From contig JAOZUU010000182.1 of assembly GCA_029938515.1 (NCBI GenBank), forward strand, positions 1-6,121: a stretch of 6,121 bases of DNA, in the 5' to 3' direction. Below the pieces are notes generated by a model. The model did not search any database and was not told the DNA's origin. It saw only the letters and a list, made by a program, of their open reading frames with translations. The position numbers and the translations under genes were made by a program. Shown here piece after piece: positions 1-5,785 of the stretch. This DNA is from Desulfobacterales bacterium (lineage in GTDB: Bacteria; Desulfobacterota; Desulfobacteria; Desulfobacterales; QNYZ01). Numbering within the stretch: the stretch's first letter is position 1; each line of letters begins with the position of its first letter.

Positions 1-47
1 CCCAGCTCGGATATAATCTGATAGCGTCCGTACTGCATGTCGCTCAT
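1..47 (-). CDS. Probable Hanks-type Ser/Thr protein kinase, N-terminus only (runs off the left edge)
   Basis: Reading leftward from an ATG at 45-47, the frame gives MSDMQYGRYQIISELG before the window ends. The stretch YGRYQIISELG is the typical opening of a bacterial Ser/Thr kinase domain: the first beta strand leading into the Gly-rich ATP loop, with the last visible Gly fitting the first Gly of GxGxxG. An in-frame stop lies at 72-74 with no other ATG between, so the start is this ATG or the one at 36-38 (Met4). Neither has a strong ribosome binding site. The gene points the same way as the protease gene, 80 bases downstream of its stop, so co-transcription is possible. A kinase here fits the two FHA genes nearby, since FHA domains bind phosphothreonine. 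The call rests on 16 residues; catalytic motifs lie outside the window. Confidence 0.68.
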   Translation of the reverse strand, partial: MSDMQYGRYQIISEL

Positions 48-66
48 AGCGCTAACCGTGTGGTTG

Positions 67-83
67 CATGTTCAGTCATGTTC
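67..83 (-). repeat. Direct repeat, two GAACATG copies 10 bases apart, upstream of the kinase start
   Basis: On the minus strand the sequence reads GAACATG-act-GAACATG. The copies are exact over 7 bases and spaced one helical turn apart, 20 to 36 bases upstream of the kinase ATG. The spacing is what a dimeric regulator binding one DNA face would use, but a short repeat like this can also arise by chance. Confidence 0.3.
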
Positions 84-122
84 CTGAATCCGTGAGCGTT
101 CGCTGGTGGCACAGATTCAGGA
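82..122. repeat. Inverted repeat between the protease and kinase genes, terminator-like on the plus strand
   Basis: TCCTGAATC (82-90) is perfectly complementary to GATTCAGGA (114-122), giving a 9-bp stem around a 23-base loop; the loop holds a small AGC/GCT hairpin of its own. On the plus strand the stem is followed by TGTTTTTA, a T-run that overlaps the protease stop codon. That is the form of a weak intrinsic terminator for a plus-strand transcript, although no plus-strand gene ends here. On the minus strand there is no T-run after the stem, so it should not stop protease-to-kinase read-through. It may be a structure in the intergenic mRNA or a regulator site. Confidence 0.4.
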
Positions 123-127
123 TGTTT

Positions 128-1105
128 TTATCGAACATAATCAATATTAGCCTTAATAAAAGCGATCACCGATTCCATGGGAATCAAGAATCCCACCGAA
201 TTCTCTACCCGATGCCGGCCTTTGACCACTGCCACCAAGCGACCCTGTTCATCAAAAACTGGACTGCCGCTATTTCCGGGCAGAATCTTCATTTTAACCT
301 GCCACAATAGTTGACCGGCGGCCCGGCGAGGGGGGGCATTGACGATACCGGGGGTTACCATCCCCCTATGATTGGTCGGACAGCCGATGGCATATAACCG
401 GTCCCCCAAGCTGAGCAGGTTTCGGCTTTGCGTGAAGAATATACTGGTTGGCGATATCGATTTCACACGAATTAGCGCCAGGTCCACCTTCGGATCCAGC
501 TGGACCACCTGTCCTGAAATGTCTCGGCCATCGGAAAGCCCAACGGTAATTTCCTGAAACTCCATCAGGTCGTGGGCGGTGGATATCACCAATCCTTCCC
601 GTGCGTTGATAAAAAAACCGGATACCTGTTTTTGATTTCCACCGGTCGTTATGTGAATACACACAACTGATTTGATATGGACGCGCACCTTTTCGGGAAT
701 CGTGAGGGCATAATTATCTTGGACCCGATTTGAAGATTGTAACGCTGTTAAAATTCCGGCCCATAATTGATCATACGGATCAAGGGCGCCGGCATCGCCT
801 GGCGTCATTCCATCGAATCCGGTCCAATCGGCGGTAACGTGGCAGGCCAGGGCGGATTGAGGACGAATCACGATCTGCCAACGCCCGGTTCCTTTTTCAG
901 CCCAAAGATCGGTTCTCTGTGAATTGGAATAGGGGGTGTGCACACGAAAGCCGGTGCCTTGCAACCAGTTTGTCACGGCCTGTTGCACCGTTTTTGAAGG
1001 CGCCGGGAACGTTCTTTCCCGAATGGATGCCTCGGTTTTGACCGGAGATATTAGAACAAAACTCAATAATAGCCAACCAATGGCCGAATTTGTCTTTTTT
1101 CCCAT
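128..1105 (-). CDS. Exported trypsin-like serine protease (S1 family, chymotrypsin fold)
   Basis: A 325-residue endopeptidase predicted to act outside the cytoplasm. Residues 1-26 form a signal peptide: KK at 3-4, a hydrophobic core at about 9-20, and likely cleavage after Ala26 (TEA/S). No lipobox Cys is present. The catalytic domain spans about 140-325 with a full triad: His178 in ISTAHD, Asp208 in KVDLALIRV and Ser279 in PGNSGSPVFDEQGRLVAVV. This is the layout of the DegP/HtrA-like trypsin group (trypsin_2), but there is no PDZ domain; instead about 110 residues of unrecognised sequence lie between signal and protease. An in-frame stop at 1112-1114 leaves this ATG as the start, with a modest GGGA about 9 bases upstream. 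The kinase-like gene follows 80 bases downstream; the tandem-FHA gene is divergent. Substrate unknown. Cytoplasmic quality-control HtrA is unlikely given the signal peptide and missing PDZ. Confidence 0.88.
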   Translation of the reverse strand: MGKKTNSAIGWLLLSFVLISPVKTEASIRERTFPAPSKTVQQAVTNWLQGTGFRVHTPYSNSQRTDLWAEKGTGRWQIVIRPQSALACHVTADWTGFDGMTPGDAGALDPYDQLWAGILTALQSSNRVQDNYALTIPEKVRVHIKSVVCIHITTGGNQKQVSGFFINAREGLVISTAHDLMEFQEITVGLSDGRDISGQVVQLDPKVDLALIRVKSISPTSIFFTQSRNLLSLGDRLYAIGCPTNHRGMVTPGIVNAPPRRAAGQLLWQVKMKILPGNSGSPVFDEQGRLVAVVKGRHRVENSVGFLIPMESVIAFIKANIDYVR

Positions 1106-1134
1106 TATGTTTTATCCCGCATCCAGAGTATTCT

Positions 1135-1148
1135 GGTAATCGATAACC
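1135..1148. promoter_or_regulatory. Near-perfect 14-bp palindrome, possible operator for the protease gene
   Basis: GGTAATCGATAACC is self-complementary except for one A/A pair. It lies 30 to 43 bases upstream of the protease ATG in the divergent spacer, where a repressor would overlap a promoter. Further upstream on the minus strand a TTGCCA-17-TATCGA pair gives a poor sigma-70 match (5/6 and 3/6) that overlaps this site. No regulator gene is visible in the window. Confidence 0.25.
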
Positions 1149-1209
1149 CAAATCACCTGAGATGGCAATTGAAATTTTTACGGGACCGGATGGATAATTG
1201 TGAATTTTC

Positions 1210-1240
1210 TTGACATTATGGGGGTCCATCAGGCAATAAT
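1210..1240 (+). promoter_or_regulatory. Candidate sigma-70 promoter for the tandem-FHA gene
   Basis: A perfect -35 box TTGACA (1210-1215) is followed after 19 bases by AATAAT (1235-1240), a 5/6 match to TATAAT. The spacer is 2 bases longer than ideal. Transcription would begin near 1247 and leave a leader of about 90 bases before the ATG at 1337. The leader has no recognisable riboswitch or strong ribosome binding site. Confidence 0.4.
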
Positions 1241-1336
1241 TTATAGAAAGCGTAGGATTCAACTTAGAATAATTTACTTTTCAAACGCTGAGCCCCTTAC
1301 GCATTAAATCCATATTTTATCGCTGAGTATTATCAT

Positions 1337-2386
1337 ATGCCTGACAAACCGGTTATCGTCGTTCAGCTCGTTCATATTGAAGGCCCGCTGAAGGGAAACA
1401 TCGAAGTGTGTACCGATCCGATCATTCGAATCGGCCGCCACGACGATTGCCAGATTTGTTTTCCCAAAGACCTGACCCTTGTTTCCCGGAATCATGCGGA
1501 AATCGTTAGGGAGGGAAATCGGTTTAAGCTTATCGATCACAGCACCAACGGGACGTTTGTCAATGGGAAAGCGGCCAAGGAGACGGTTTTAAAAGAAGGC
1601 GATGTGCTCATGATCGGCGATGGCGGCCCAAAGGTCAGCTTCCTGACCGAGATAAGAGCAGCCGGGGCTGAAACCCCCGGCGGCGCCCCCAAAGAAGCAC
1701 CCGTCGTGCAACCACCTAGCCGGCCGGCACCTTCACCCCCCAAGCAATCGCTTCTATCGCAGGCATCCGTGAAACAGAGACCTTCCATGGGTTCAGAGCC
1801 GGAACGAGGACCCGATCCGGCCGACGCACAGGTTCAAGCCCCCCTGGTCATTCAATTCGGCCCCACCATTCAATCATTTAACATGCTGCCCCTGGTTATT
1901 GGCAAAAAAGTCGATTGCGATTTTATCTTGAATCATGCCGATATCATTGACCGGCACATTCAGATTTTTTTTCACGAGAACAATTACTGGGTAAAGGATC
2001 TGACGGGTCAGGGCCTGATCACCATTAACGATGCTCCAATAGGTGCAAAAACCCCTCTTAATCCCGGCAGCCGGCTATCTTTAGGTCCCCGAGGGCCGGT
2101 TTTCCAATTTCTAAGCGGTGGACGATTGGTGGAGGTAGCCGATCAACCAGCCGAAGCAGCTTCCCAGGAATTGCCGAATGCACCGGAGACCCCCGGGCAG
2201 GTTACTCCGGGGCCCCGGCGTCGCGGAAAGGGTCGGCTGATTTTATTTATTGGTTTGTTGGTTATTCTGATTGCGTTGATTGTTTGGCTGTTTTTTAACC
2301 CCGGTACCATGGATGGCGCCATGGCGGGCGAGTTAAAAGAATGGTGGCACCGGCTGGTTGAAGCGGTTCGGCGGATCGTTGGATAA
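1337..2386 (+). CDS. Tandem FHA-domain protein with C-terminal membrane anchor
   Basis: A 349-residue protein. The first FHA domain (about 1-105) has every expected phosphothreonine-binding feature: RIGR (31-34), SRNH (50-53) and STNGTFVNG (69-77). A Pro/Ala-rich linker (about 108-165) leads to a second, degenerate FHA-like domain (about 168-267): IGKK replaces IGR, DRHI replaces SRxH, and the Asn-Gly loop is lost, so it probably does not bind phosphothreonine and may serve dimerisation. A basic stretch (RRRGKGR, 294-300) precedes one membrane helix (about 301-320), placing the FHA domains in the cytoplasm; a 29-residue tail with an amphipathic-looking end (ELKEWWHRLVEAVRRIVG) would be periplasmic. 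The frame is closed by a stop at 1289-1291, so the ATG is secure although its Shine-Dalgarno is poor (GAG at 1325-1327). Probable reader of the neighbouring kinase. A type VI Fha scaffold is one alternative role, unsupported by other genes here. Confidence 0.9.
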   Translation: MPDKPVIVVQLVHIEGPLKGNIEVCTDPIIRIGRHDDCQICFPKDLTLVSRNHAEIVREGNRFKLIDHSTNGTFVNGKAAKETVLKEGDVLMIGDGGPKVSFLTEIRAAGAETPGGAPKEAPVVQPPSRPAPSPPKQSLLSQASVKQRPSMGSEPERGPDPADAQVQAPLVIQFGPTIQSFNMLPLVIGKKVDCDFILNHADIIDRHIQIFFHENNYWVKDLTGQGLITINDAPIGAKTPLNPGSRLSLGPRGPVFQFLSGGRLVEVADQPAEAASQELPNAPETPGQVTPGPRRRGKGRLILFIGLLVILIALIVWLFFNPGTMDGAMAGELKEWWHRLVEAVRRIVG

Positions 2387-2398
2387 CGAGTAAAAGCT

Positions 2399-3163
2399 CT
2401 AAATATATTGTCTGAGCGTATCCTTCAAAGGATCATTCATTTTTTCCACGGCATCGGAGTCGATGATCTCTTGAAAAGCCGGAATCCCCGACAGCTGGGT
2501 CACCTCGGTGATAAATTCATCCGAAGGGAGGAAGGTTTGCAGTGGAACGGTTAGAATCACCACGGGCAGGCCGCCAAGATCATCGATCTTTCGGATTTCA
2601 ACCTTGTATCTCAGATCCTGAAGAAGTTGTTTTAATGCCGGGCGCTGCTCAAGGAAAATACCCATACACAGGTGATTGATCAGGGACTGTTTCATATCTT
2701 CAGCCTGGCGGGATTCCGTTCCGGCCACCATCCCCATGAGTCGATTGAGAGAACATTCGCTCTCATAAGACAGAATATATCGCGTGGGAGAGCTGATCGT
2801 TATTGTTTTCGTTCCATCCTCACCCAATTGAACAATATACTGAAAAGGGATACATTCCAATTGATCGGAGATTGCCGGCAGGGGCGGAACCAATTTTTTT
2901 CGCAATCCAAACGGTTTTTCGCTAATGGCTGCGTATCGCTGCTGCAGATCGGCAAAGGCTTTATCGGAACCCAGCACATCTTCCTTCAGAACACTTTTTA
3001 CATTGGTTCCCAGCAGTTTTCGAGGAACAAAGAGCGGTTTTAATACCGACAGATGCGCCTGGAGGCTCTTTTTTAGGCCATCGGCAATTTTTCCGGTAGT
3101 TTTCCGAAGATTTAAAAACTCTTCATTGTCCAGATCTTTCCTCGGCACATCTTCAATAGCCAT
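2399..3163 (-). CDS. Soluble protein of unknown family
   Basis: A 254-residue protein I do not recognise. It has no signal peptide, membrane helix or cysteine metal motif (lone Cys at 104, 137, 166). The N-terminal third is charged and helical-looking (about 8-95, with KKSLQAHLSVLKPLFVPRK) and ends in a Pro-rich turn (LVPPLP, 91-96). The middle and C-terminal parts alternate strands and helices: FQYIVQLGEDGTKTITISS (107-125), a Leu-rich helix (about 160-185) and GGLPVVILTVPLQTF (197-211). A strong Shine-Dalgarno (tGGGGGat) supports the start. The gene lies 72 bases downstream of the FHA-transglycosylase gene on the same strand, and could be read from that transcript or from its own promoter in the gap. 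It meets the tandem-FHA gene end to end with 12 bases between stops. Context suggests a cytoplasmic partner of the FHA proteins, possibly a kinase substrate, but nothing in the sequence shows this. Confidence 0.85.
   Translation of the reverse strand: MAIEDVPRKDLDNEEFLNLRKTTGKIADGLKKSLQAHLSVLKPLFVPRKLLGTNVKSVLKEDVLGSDKAFADLQQRYAAISEKPFGLRKKLVPPLPAISDQLECIPFQYIVQLGEDGTKTITISSPTRYILSYESECSLNRLMGMVAGTESRQAEDMKQSLINHLCMGIFLEQRPALKQLLQDLRYKVEIRKIDDLGGLPVVILTVPLQTFLPSDEFITEVTQLSGIPAFQEIIDSDAVEKMNDPLKDTLRQYI
2420..2445 (+). terminator. Weak intrinsic terminator candidate for the tandem-FHA gene
   Basis: ATCCTTCAAAGGAT (2420-2433) can fold into a 5 to 6 bp hairpin, followed 6 bases later by six T (2440-2445). 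It starts 33 bases past the tandem-FHA stop and lies inside the 3' end of the convergent unknown gene, so the two mRNAs would overlap in antisense. The stem is short and AT-rich and the T-run is set back, so this is a weak case. No better terminator is seen in the 12-base gap itself. Confidence 0.25.
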
Positions 3164-3168
3164 GATAA

Positions 3169-3175
3169 TCCCCCA
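3169..3175 (-). promoter_or_regulatory. Strong ribosome binding site for the unknown-family gene
   Basis: On the minus strand TGGGGGAT lies about 6 bases ahead of the ATG at 3161-3163. It is the best Shine-Dalgarno match in the window; the neighbouring FHA and transglycosylase genes have only weak ones. It fixes this start and suggests efficient translation of the soluble protein relative to its membrane-bound neighbours. Confidence 0.65.
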
Positions 3176-3197
3176 GATTGATTGAGAAATTTAAAGA

Positions 3198-3227
3198 ACG
3201 ATAGCATAGTTGTGATAAATCTGTCAA
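3198..3227 (-). promoter_or_regulatory. Candidate promoter for the unknown-family gene, in the 72-base intergenic gap
   Basis: On the minus strand TTGACA (3227-3222, perfect) is followed by 18 bases and TATCGT (3203-3198, 4/6), with an extended -10 TG one base upstream (TGC-TATCGT). Transcription would start near 3191, giving a leader of roughly 28 bases containing the strong ribosome binding site. This would allow the unknown protein to be made independently of the transglycosylase gene upstream. Confidence 0.45.
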
Positions 3228-3235
3228 CAATTCTT

Positions 3236-4690
3236 CTATCCTTTCGCGGCTGTGTCCGAACCCGCTTGAACCGAGGCCAAAGGATTGTCAAAGTCAAACC
3301 CGAATAGCCGGGGATTTTCACCGATGACGGCCGCCGAGAAAATATAAAAAACATAATCGTATGTTTGTTTGGGGATTTTTTCCTTGTAGTTAAGCAGCAG
3401 GTTCCAGAAATTACGCTCACGCGGGTTCTCGGGGATTTTCCGGATCAGCCTGATTACCCGGTTTTCTCCCCAATTGTATGATGCCATGACCAGAAGGCCC
3501 GAGGCCTGGGCGTCCGTATCGTAAATATCACGCAGGTATTTAGCCGCCGCCAGCGTCGCTTTTTTCGGGTTATGTCGATCATCTTTCGGGTCGGGTCGGG
3601 GCTGTTTGACCAGGGGCCCTGTTTTTAATCCGTATCGTCGGGCCGTTTCCGGAATAAATTGCCACATCCCCTTGGCAATCCCCCATCGGGTTTTGGGACC
3701 GACGGCATTCTTATTAAAATTGCTCTCCTGGAGTGCCAGGTAGAAAAACGCCGGCGGCAGATCATACGTCGCCAATGTGTGACCGATGGTACCGATATAC
3801 CCATTTTTTTTGGCCCGCGCGATCGCTCTTACCAGGCGCTTACTCGATTTCCACTTGCCGATATATTTTAACACTTCCTTAGCAAAATCCGGCGGCACAT
3901 CGATTTCACATTCCCCGAAGGTTCTCGCCGTTTGAAGAATCAATCGTTCTTCGGAACTTATGCCTTTTTTGTAAACCTTGAGCGCATCGATAAAACGATC
4001 GTAATTTTTTGCCATTTCCCGGCGCTTGGCCTTGTATTTGTTGACTTTTTCGAGGGTTTCCTTGTCTTTTGCTTCCCGGGCAATCTGCAATACCTCGGAA
4101 AATTCCAGCTCCATAGCCTTCATATTATAAAAAATTTCTTTGGCCAGTATTCGCTGTTTTTTGAGCTGGTTATGTTTAACGGTGGCAAAAATGCCCACCC
4201 CAATTAGCAGACAACCAATCACACCGATGATGGTAAAATATTTCCCTTTCTGTTTTTTTTGGACCTGGGAGAAAGCCTGCCGGATCATCATCGTATGCTC
4301 GCCGGCGTTGCCGTCGTCTTTGTCTTTTAAGTAATGATCGCGGTAATAGGTGAGCGACTGGGGGTCAGTTTCAGGCGTTTGCCGCAATTCGGCTTCTTCA
4401 AGAGAAATAAATAAAAGTGGGCCATCCGGACCAAGCTGAATCAGAGCCCCGTTTTTCAACGGCTCTCGTTCAAGCCGCCGACCACCAATAAAAGTTCCGT
4501 TGGCGCTATTCAAATCCTGTATCCACCACCGGTCCCCGATAAACAGGACTTCCACGTGCTGGCGGCTCACGACATTGTCATTCAACTGGATCTGGCAGGT
4601 ACTCCCGCGCCCGATACGAAAGGCTTCGGTAAAGGAATATTTTTTCTTATCCGAATCACCTTTTTCAATATGGACATGGAATGTGGGCAT
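3236..4690 (-). CDS. FHA domain - membrane helix - MltD-like lytic transglycosylase fusion
   Basis: A 484-residue protein predicted to join phosphothreonine recognition in the cytoplasm to peptidoglycan cleavage in the periplasm. The N-terminal FHA domain (about 1-97) is intact: RIGRGS (25-30), SRQH (42-45), NSANGTF (61-67). A polar linker leads to one membrane helix (about 151-170), then a charged helical, probably coiled-coil stretch (about 175-245). The C-terminal SLT/goose-lysozyme-like domain (about 295-460) has the catalytic Glu322 in LALQES, GMWQFIPETARRYGL (341-355) and ASYNWGENRV (403-412), the pattern of family 1 MltD-type enzymes that cleave the MurNAc-GlcNAc bond non-hydrolytically. 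No LysM domains follow, unlike classical MltD. There is no signal peptide, as expected if FHA stays inside. A stop two codons upstream fixes the start; the ribosome binding site is weak. It is probably first in a unit with the unknown gene downstream. All key residues are present, so activity is likely. Confidence 0.93.
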   Translation of the reverse strand: MPTFHVHIEKGDSDKKKYSFTEAFRIGRGSTCQIQLNDNVVSRQHVEVLFIGDRWWIQDLNSANGTFIGGRRLEREPLKNGALIQLGPDGPLLFISLEEAELRQTPETDPQSLTYYRDHYLKDKDDGNAGEHTMMIRQAFSQVQKKQKGKYFTIIGVIGCLLIGVGIFATVKHNQLKKQRILAKEIFYNMKAMELEFSEVLQIAREAKDKETLEKVNKYKAKRREMAKNYDRFIDALKVYKKGISSEERLILQTARTFGECEIDVPPDFAKEVLKYIGKWKSSKRLVRAIARAKKNGYIGTIGHTLATYDLPPAFFYLALQESNFNKNAVGPKTRWGIAKGMWQFIPETARRYGLKTGPLVKQPRPDPKDDRHNPKKATLAAAKYLRDIYDTDAQASGLLVMASYNWGENRVIRLIRKIPENPRERNFWNLLLNYKEKIPKQTYDYVFYIFSAAVIGENPRLFGFDFDNPLASVQAGSDTAAKG

Positions 4691-4755
4691 TTTTCAAAAG
4701 TCTCGATGCATCATTGCAACTATATTCACATTTTAGTATGTTGTTTCAGACGAAT

Positions 4756-4784
4756 ACTATCACACGCAGGCAAAAAAATGTCAA
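4756..4784 (-). promoter_or_regulatory. Sigma-70-type promoter for the FHA-transglycosylase gene
   Basis: On the minus strand a perfect TTGACA (4784-4779) is followed by an ideal 17-base spacer starting with seven T, and GATAGT (4761-4756, 4/6) preceded by an extended -10 TG (TGT-GATAGT). Transcription would begin near 4749, leaving a leader of about 60 bases. Position, spacing and the AT-rich surroundings make this the most convincing promoter in the window. Confidence 0.55.
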
Positions 4785-4886
4785 TAAAATCGAGTAGCTC
4801 TCTATTTTCATCATAAATATGGAAACCGGCATTCGACCATGACACTATATATTCTATTAAAATTTAACCTCGAATAAACACTGTGT

Positions 4887-4890
4887 GAGG
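4887..4890 (+). promoter_or_regulatory. GAGG Shine-Dalgarno that fits a TTG start better than the ATG
   Basis: GAGG ends just 1 base before the ATG at 4892 but 7 bases before the in-frame TTG at 4898 (codon 3), the normal distance. An in-frame TGA at 4886-4888 rules out any start further upstream. Translation may therefore begin at TTG 4898, shortening the protein by two residues. The upstream spacer is very AT-rich (TATTAA at 4855-4860 could be a -10) without a convincing -35 box. Confidence 0.4.
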
Positions 4891-4891
4891 C

Positions 4892-5785
4892 ATGCCTTTG
4901 TCTGAGAACGATATACAAGTGATCAATCAAAATAGATCATTCCGCGGTTGGAACTTGGGAATAGTGCCACCCGACAAGAGGAGGCGAACCGTCTTCCTGC
5001 CTGGGAAGGCAAAGTGCGCGGTTTGTGGGCGTGGCATCACCGATCGTGACTGGCGATTGTATCAGACCTGTGACTTTTGGAAATGCCGAGTTCAGCATCG
5101 GCGGCAACAGCGGACGTTTCGAACGGAGATCGACGAGCACGAACGCCGCCAGCGAGAGGAGTTTGAGAGACGGGTCTGCTTGTTACGCGACAAGGCAGCG
5201 GGTTTGCTGGGGATCGACGGGCCGGAGCGCTTCGTGCCTGCGGTAGTCCCGGCCTTCCAGCGTCCCATCACCTACCTTCCGCAAAAGCGGCGATTCGCGC
5301 TGGGCGACCACCTGAAGAGCCTGATCGCCGAGGCACACGAGAAACGGAAGGTGTCGCCAGACGACCATCCGGACAACGCGGCACCGACGATTGCGCCCGA
5401 TGCGAACTCCAAACCCCTTCCCATCGTGCAGGAGGCATGCACAACATGCCGGGGGAGCTGCTGTATTAGCGGAGGAAATCGCGCCTATCTAACCGTAGAA
5501 ATGATCCTCCGCTATTCGAACGAGCATCCCGAGTTTGAAGCCCACAAAGTGCGTGCCGTATTCCTATCACACGTCGGGGAACGCACCATTGAGAACTCCT
5601 GCATTTATCATGGCAAAAATGGGTGCGGCCTGCCACGCGACATGCGATCCACCACCTGCAATGAATTCGAGTGCGCTCGATTGAGGCGGTTGCTGAAGAA
5701 GCTGTCGGGACCAGGACCTCATCTGGTGTTTCTGGTTGCCGCGGAAAAGAGTCGTGTTGTTCGATATGCCTTTGTACACATATAG
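4892..5785 (+). CDS. Cysteine-rich protein: N-terminal four-Cys zinc motif plus YkgJ-like CxxC cluster
   Basis: A 297-residue cytoplasmic protein without signal peptide or membrane helix. Near the N-terminus four cysteines (C42, C45, C60, C65; C-x2-C-x14-C-x4-C) form a likely zinc-binding knuckle, followed by a long charged helix (about 66-105) rich in Arg and Glu. A low-complexity linker leads to a C-terminal domain with C183, C186, C190, C191, C237, C245, C256 and C261. The CxxCxxxCC start and the spaced later cysteines match the YkgJ family (CxxCxxCC, PF03692), thought to bind a metal or Fe-S cluster, with no settled biochemical role. The N-terminal zinc module is not part of the usual short YkgJ protein. 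The gene is clearly GC-richer (sampled lines about 65-68%) than the transglycosylase gene (about 47-50%) or its own spacer (about 28%), hinting at separate origin. It is divergent from the FHA-transglycosylase gene and probably functionally unrelated. Confidence 0.85.
   Translation: MPLSENDIQVINQNRSFRGWNLGIVPPDKRRRTVFLPGKAKCAVCGRGITDRDWRLYQTCDFWKCRVQHRRQQRTFRTEIDEHERRQREEFERRVCLLRDKAAGLLGIDGPERFVPAVVPAFQRPITYLPQKRRFALGDHLKSLIAEAHEKRKVSPDDHPDNAAPTIAPDANSKPLPIVQEACTTCRGSCCISGGNRAYLTVEMILRYSNEHPEFEAHKVRAVFLSHVGERTIENSCIYHGKNGCGLPRDMRSTTCNEFECARLRRLLKKLSGPGPHLVFLVAAEKSRVVRYAFVHI

Noticed and set aside
3..95. Plus-strand open frame at the left edge ending just before the inverted repeat
   Set aside because: It could have been a gene end followed by a terminator, but the opposite strand encodes a convincing kinase N-terminus over the same bases.
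68..310. Open frame of 80 codons on the plus strand
   Set aside because: It lies mostly antisense to the conserved catalytic-serine region of the protease and has no protein-like pattern of its own.
897..1262. Open frame of 121 codons on the minus strand overlapping the protease start
   Set aside because: It overlaps the signal-peptide region of the protease in another frame, has no recognisable domain, and its upstream part is AT-rich intergenic DNA.
3932..4207. Hydrophobic plus-strand open frame opposite the transglycosylase gene
   Set aside because: The hydrophobicity comes from being antisense to the Lys/Glu-rich coiled-coil stretch (AAA and GAA codons read as TTT and TTC).
1337..4690. 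Type VI secretion locus
   Set aside because: FHA proteins and kinases accompany type VI systems, but no sheath, tube, baseplate, IcmF or ClpV gene is present, so only a link to an envelope machine in general can be proposed.
3236..4690. Phage tail lysozyme or endolysin
   Set aside because: The FHA domain, membrane anchor and absence of any phage structural gene argue for a cellular envelope enzyme.
5025..5246. Plus-strand frame of 73 codons inside the YkgJ-like gene
   Set aside because: Alternative frame in GC-rich DNA, where long chance frames are common; the main frame holds the ordered cysteine motifs.
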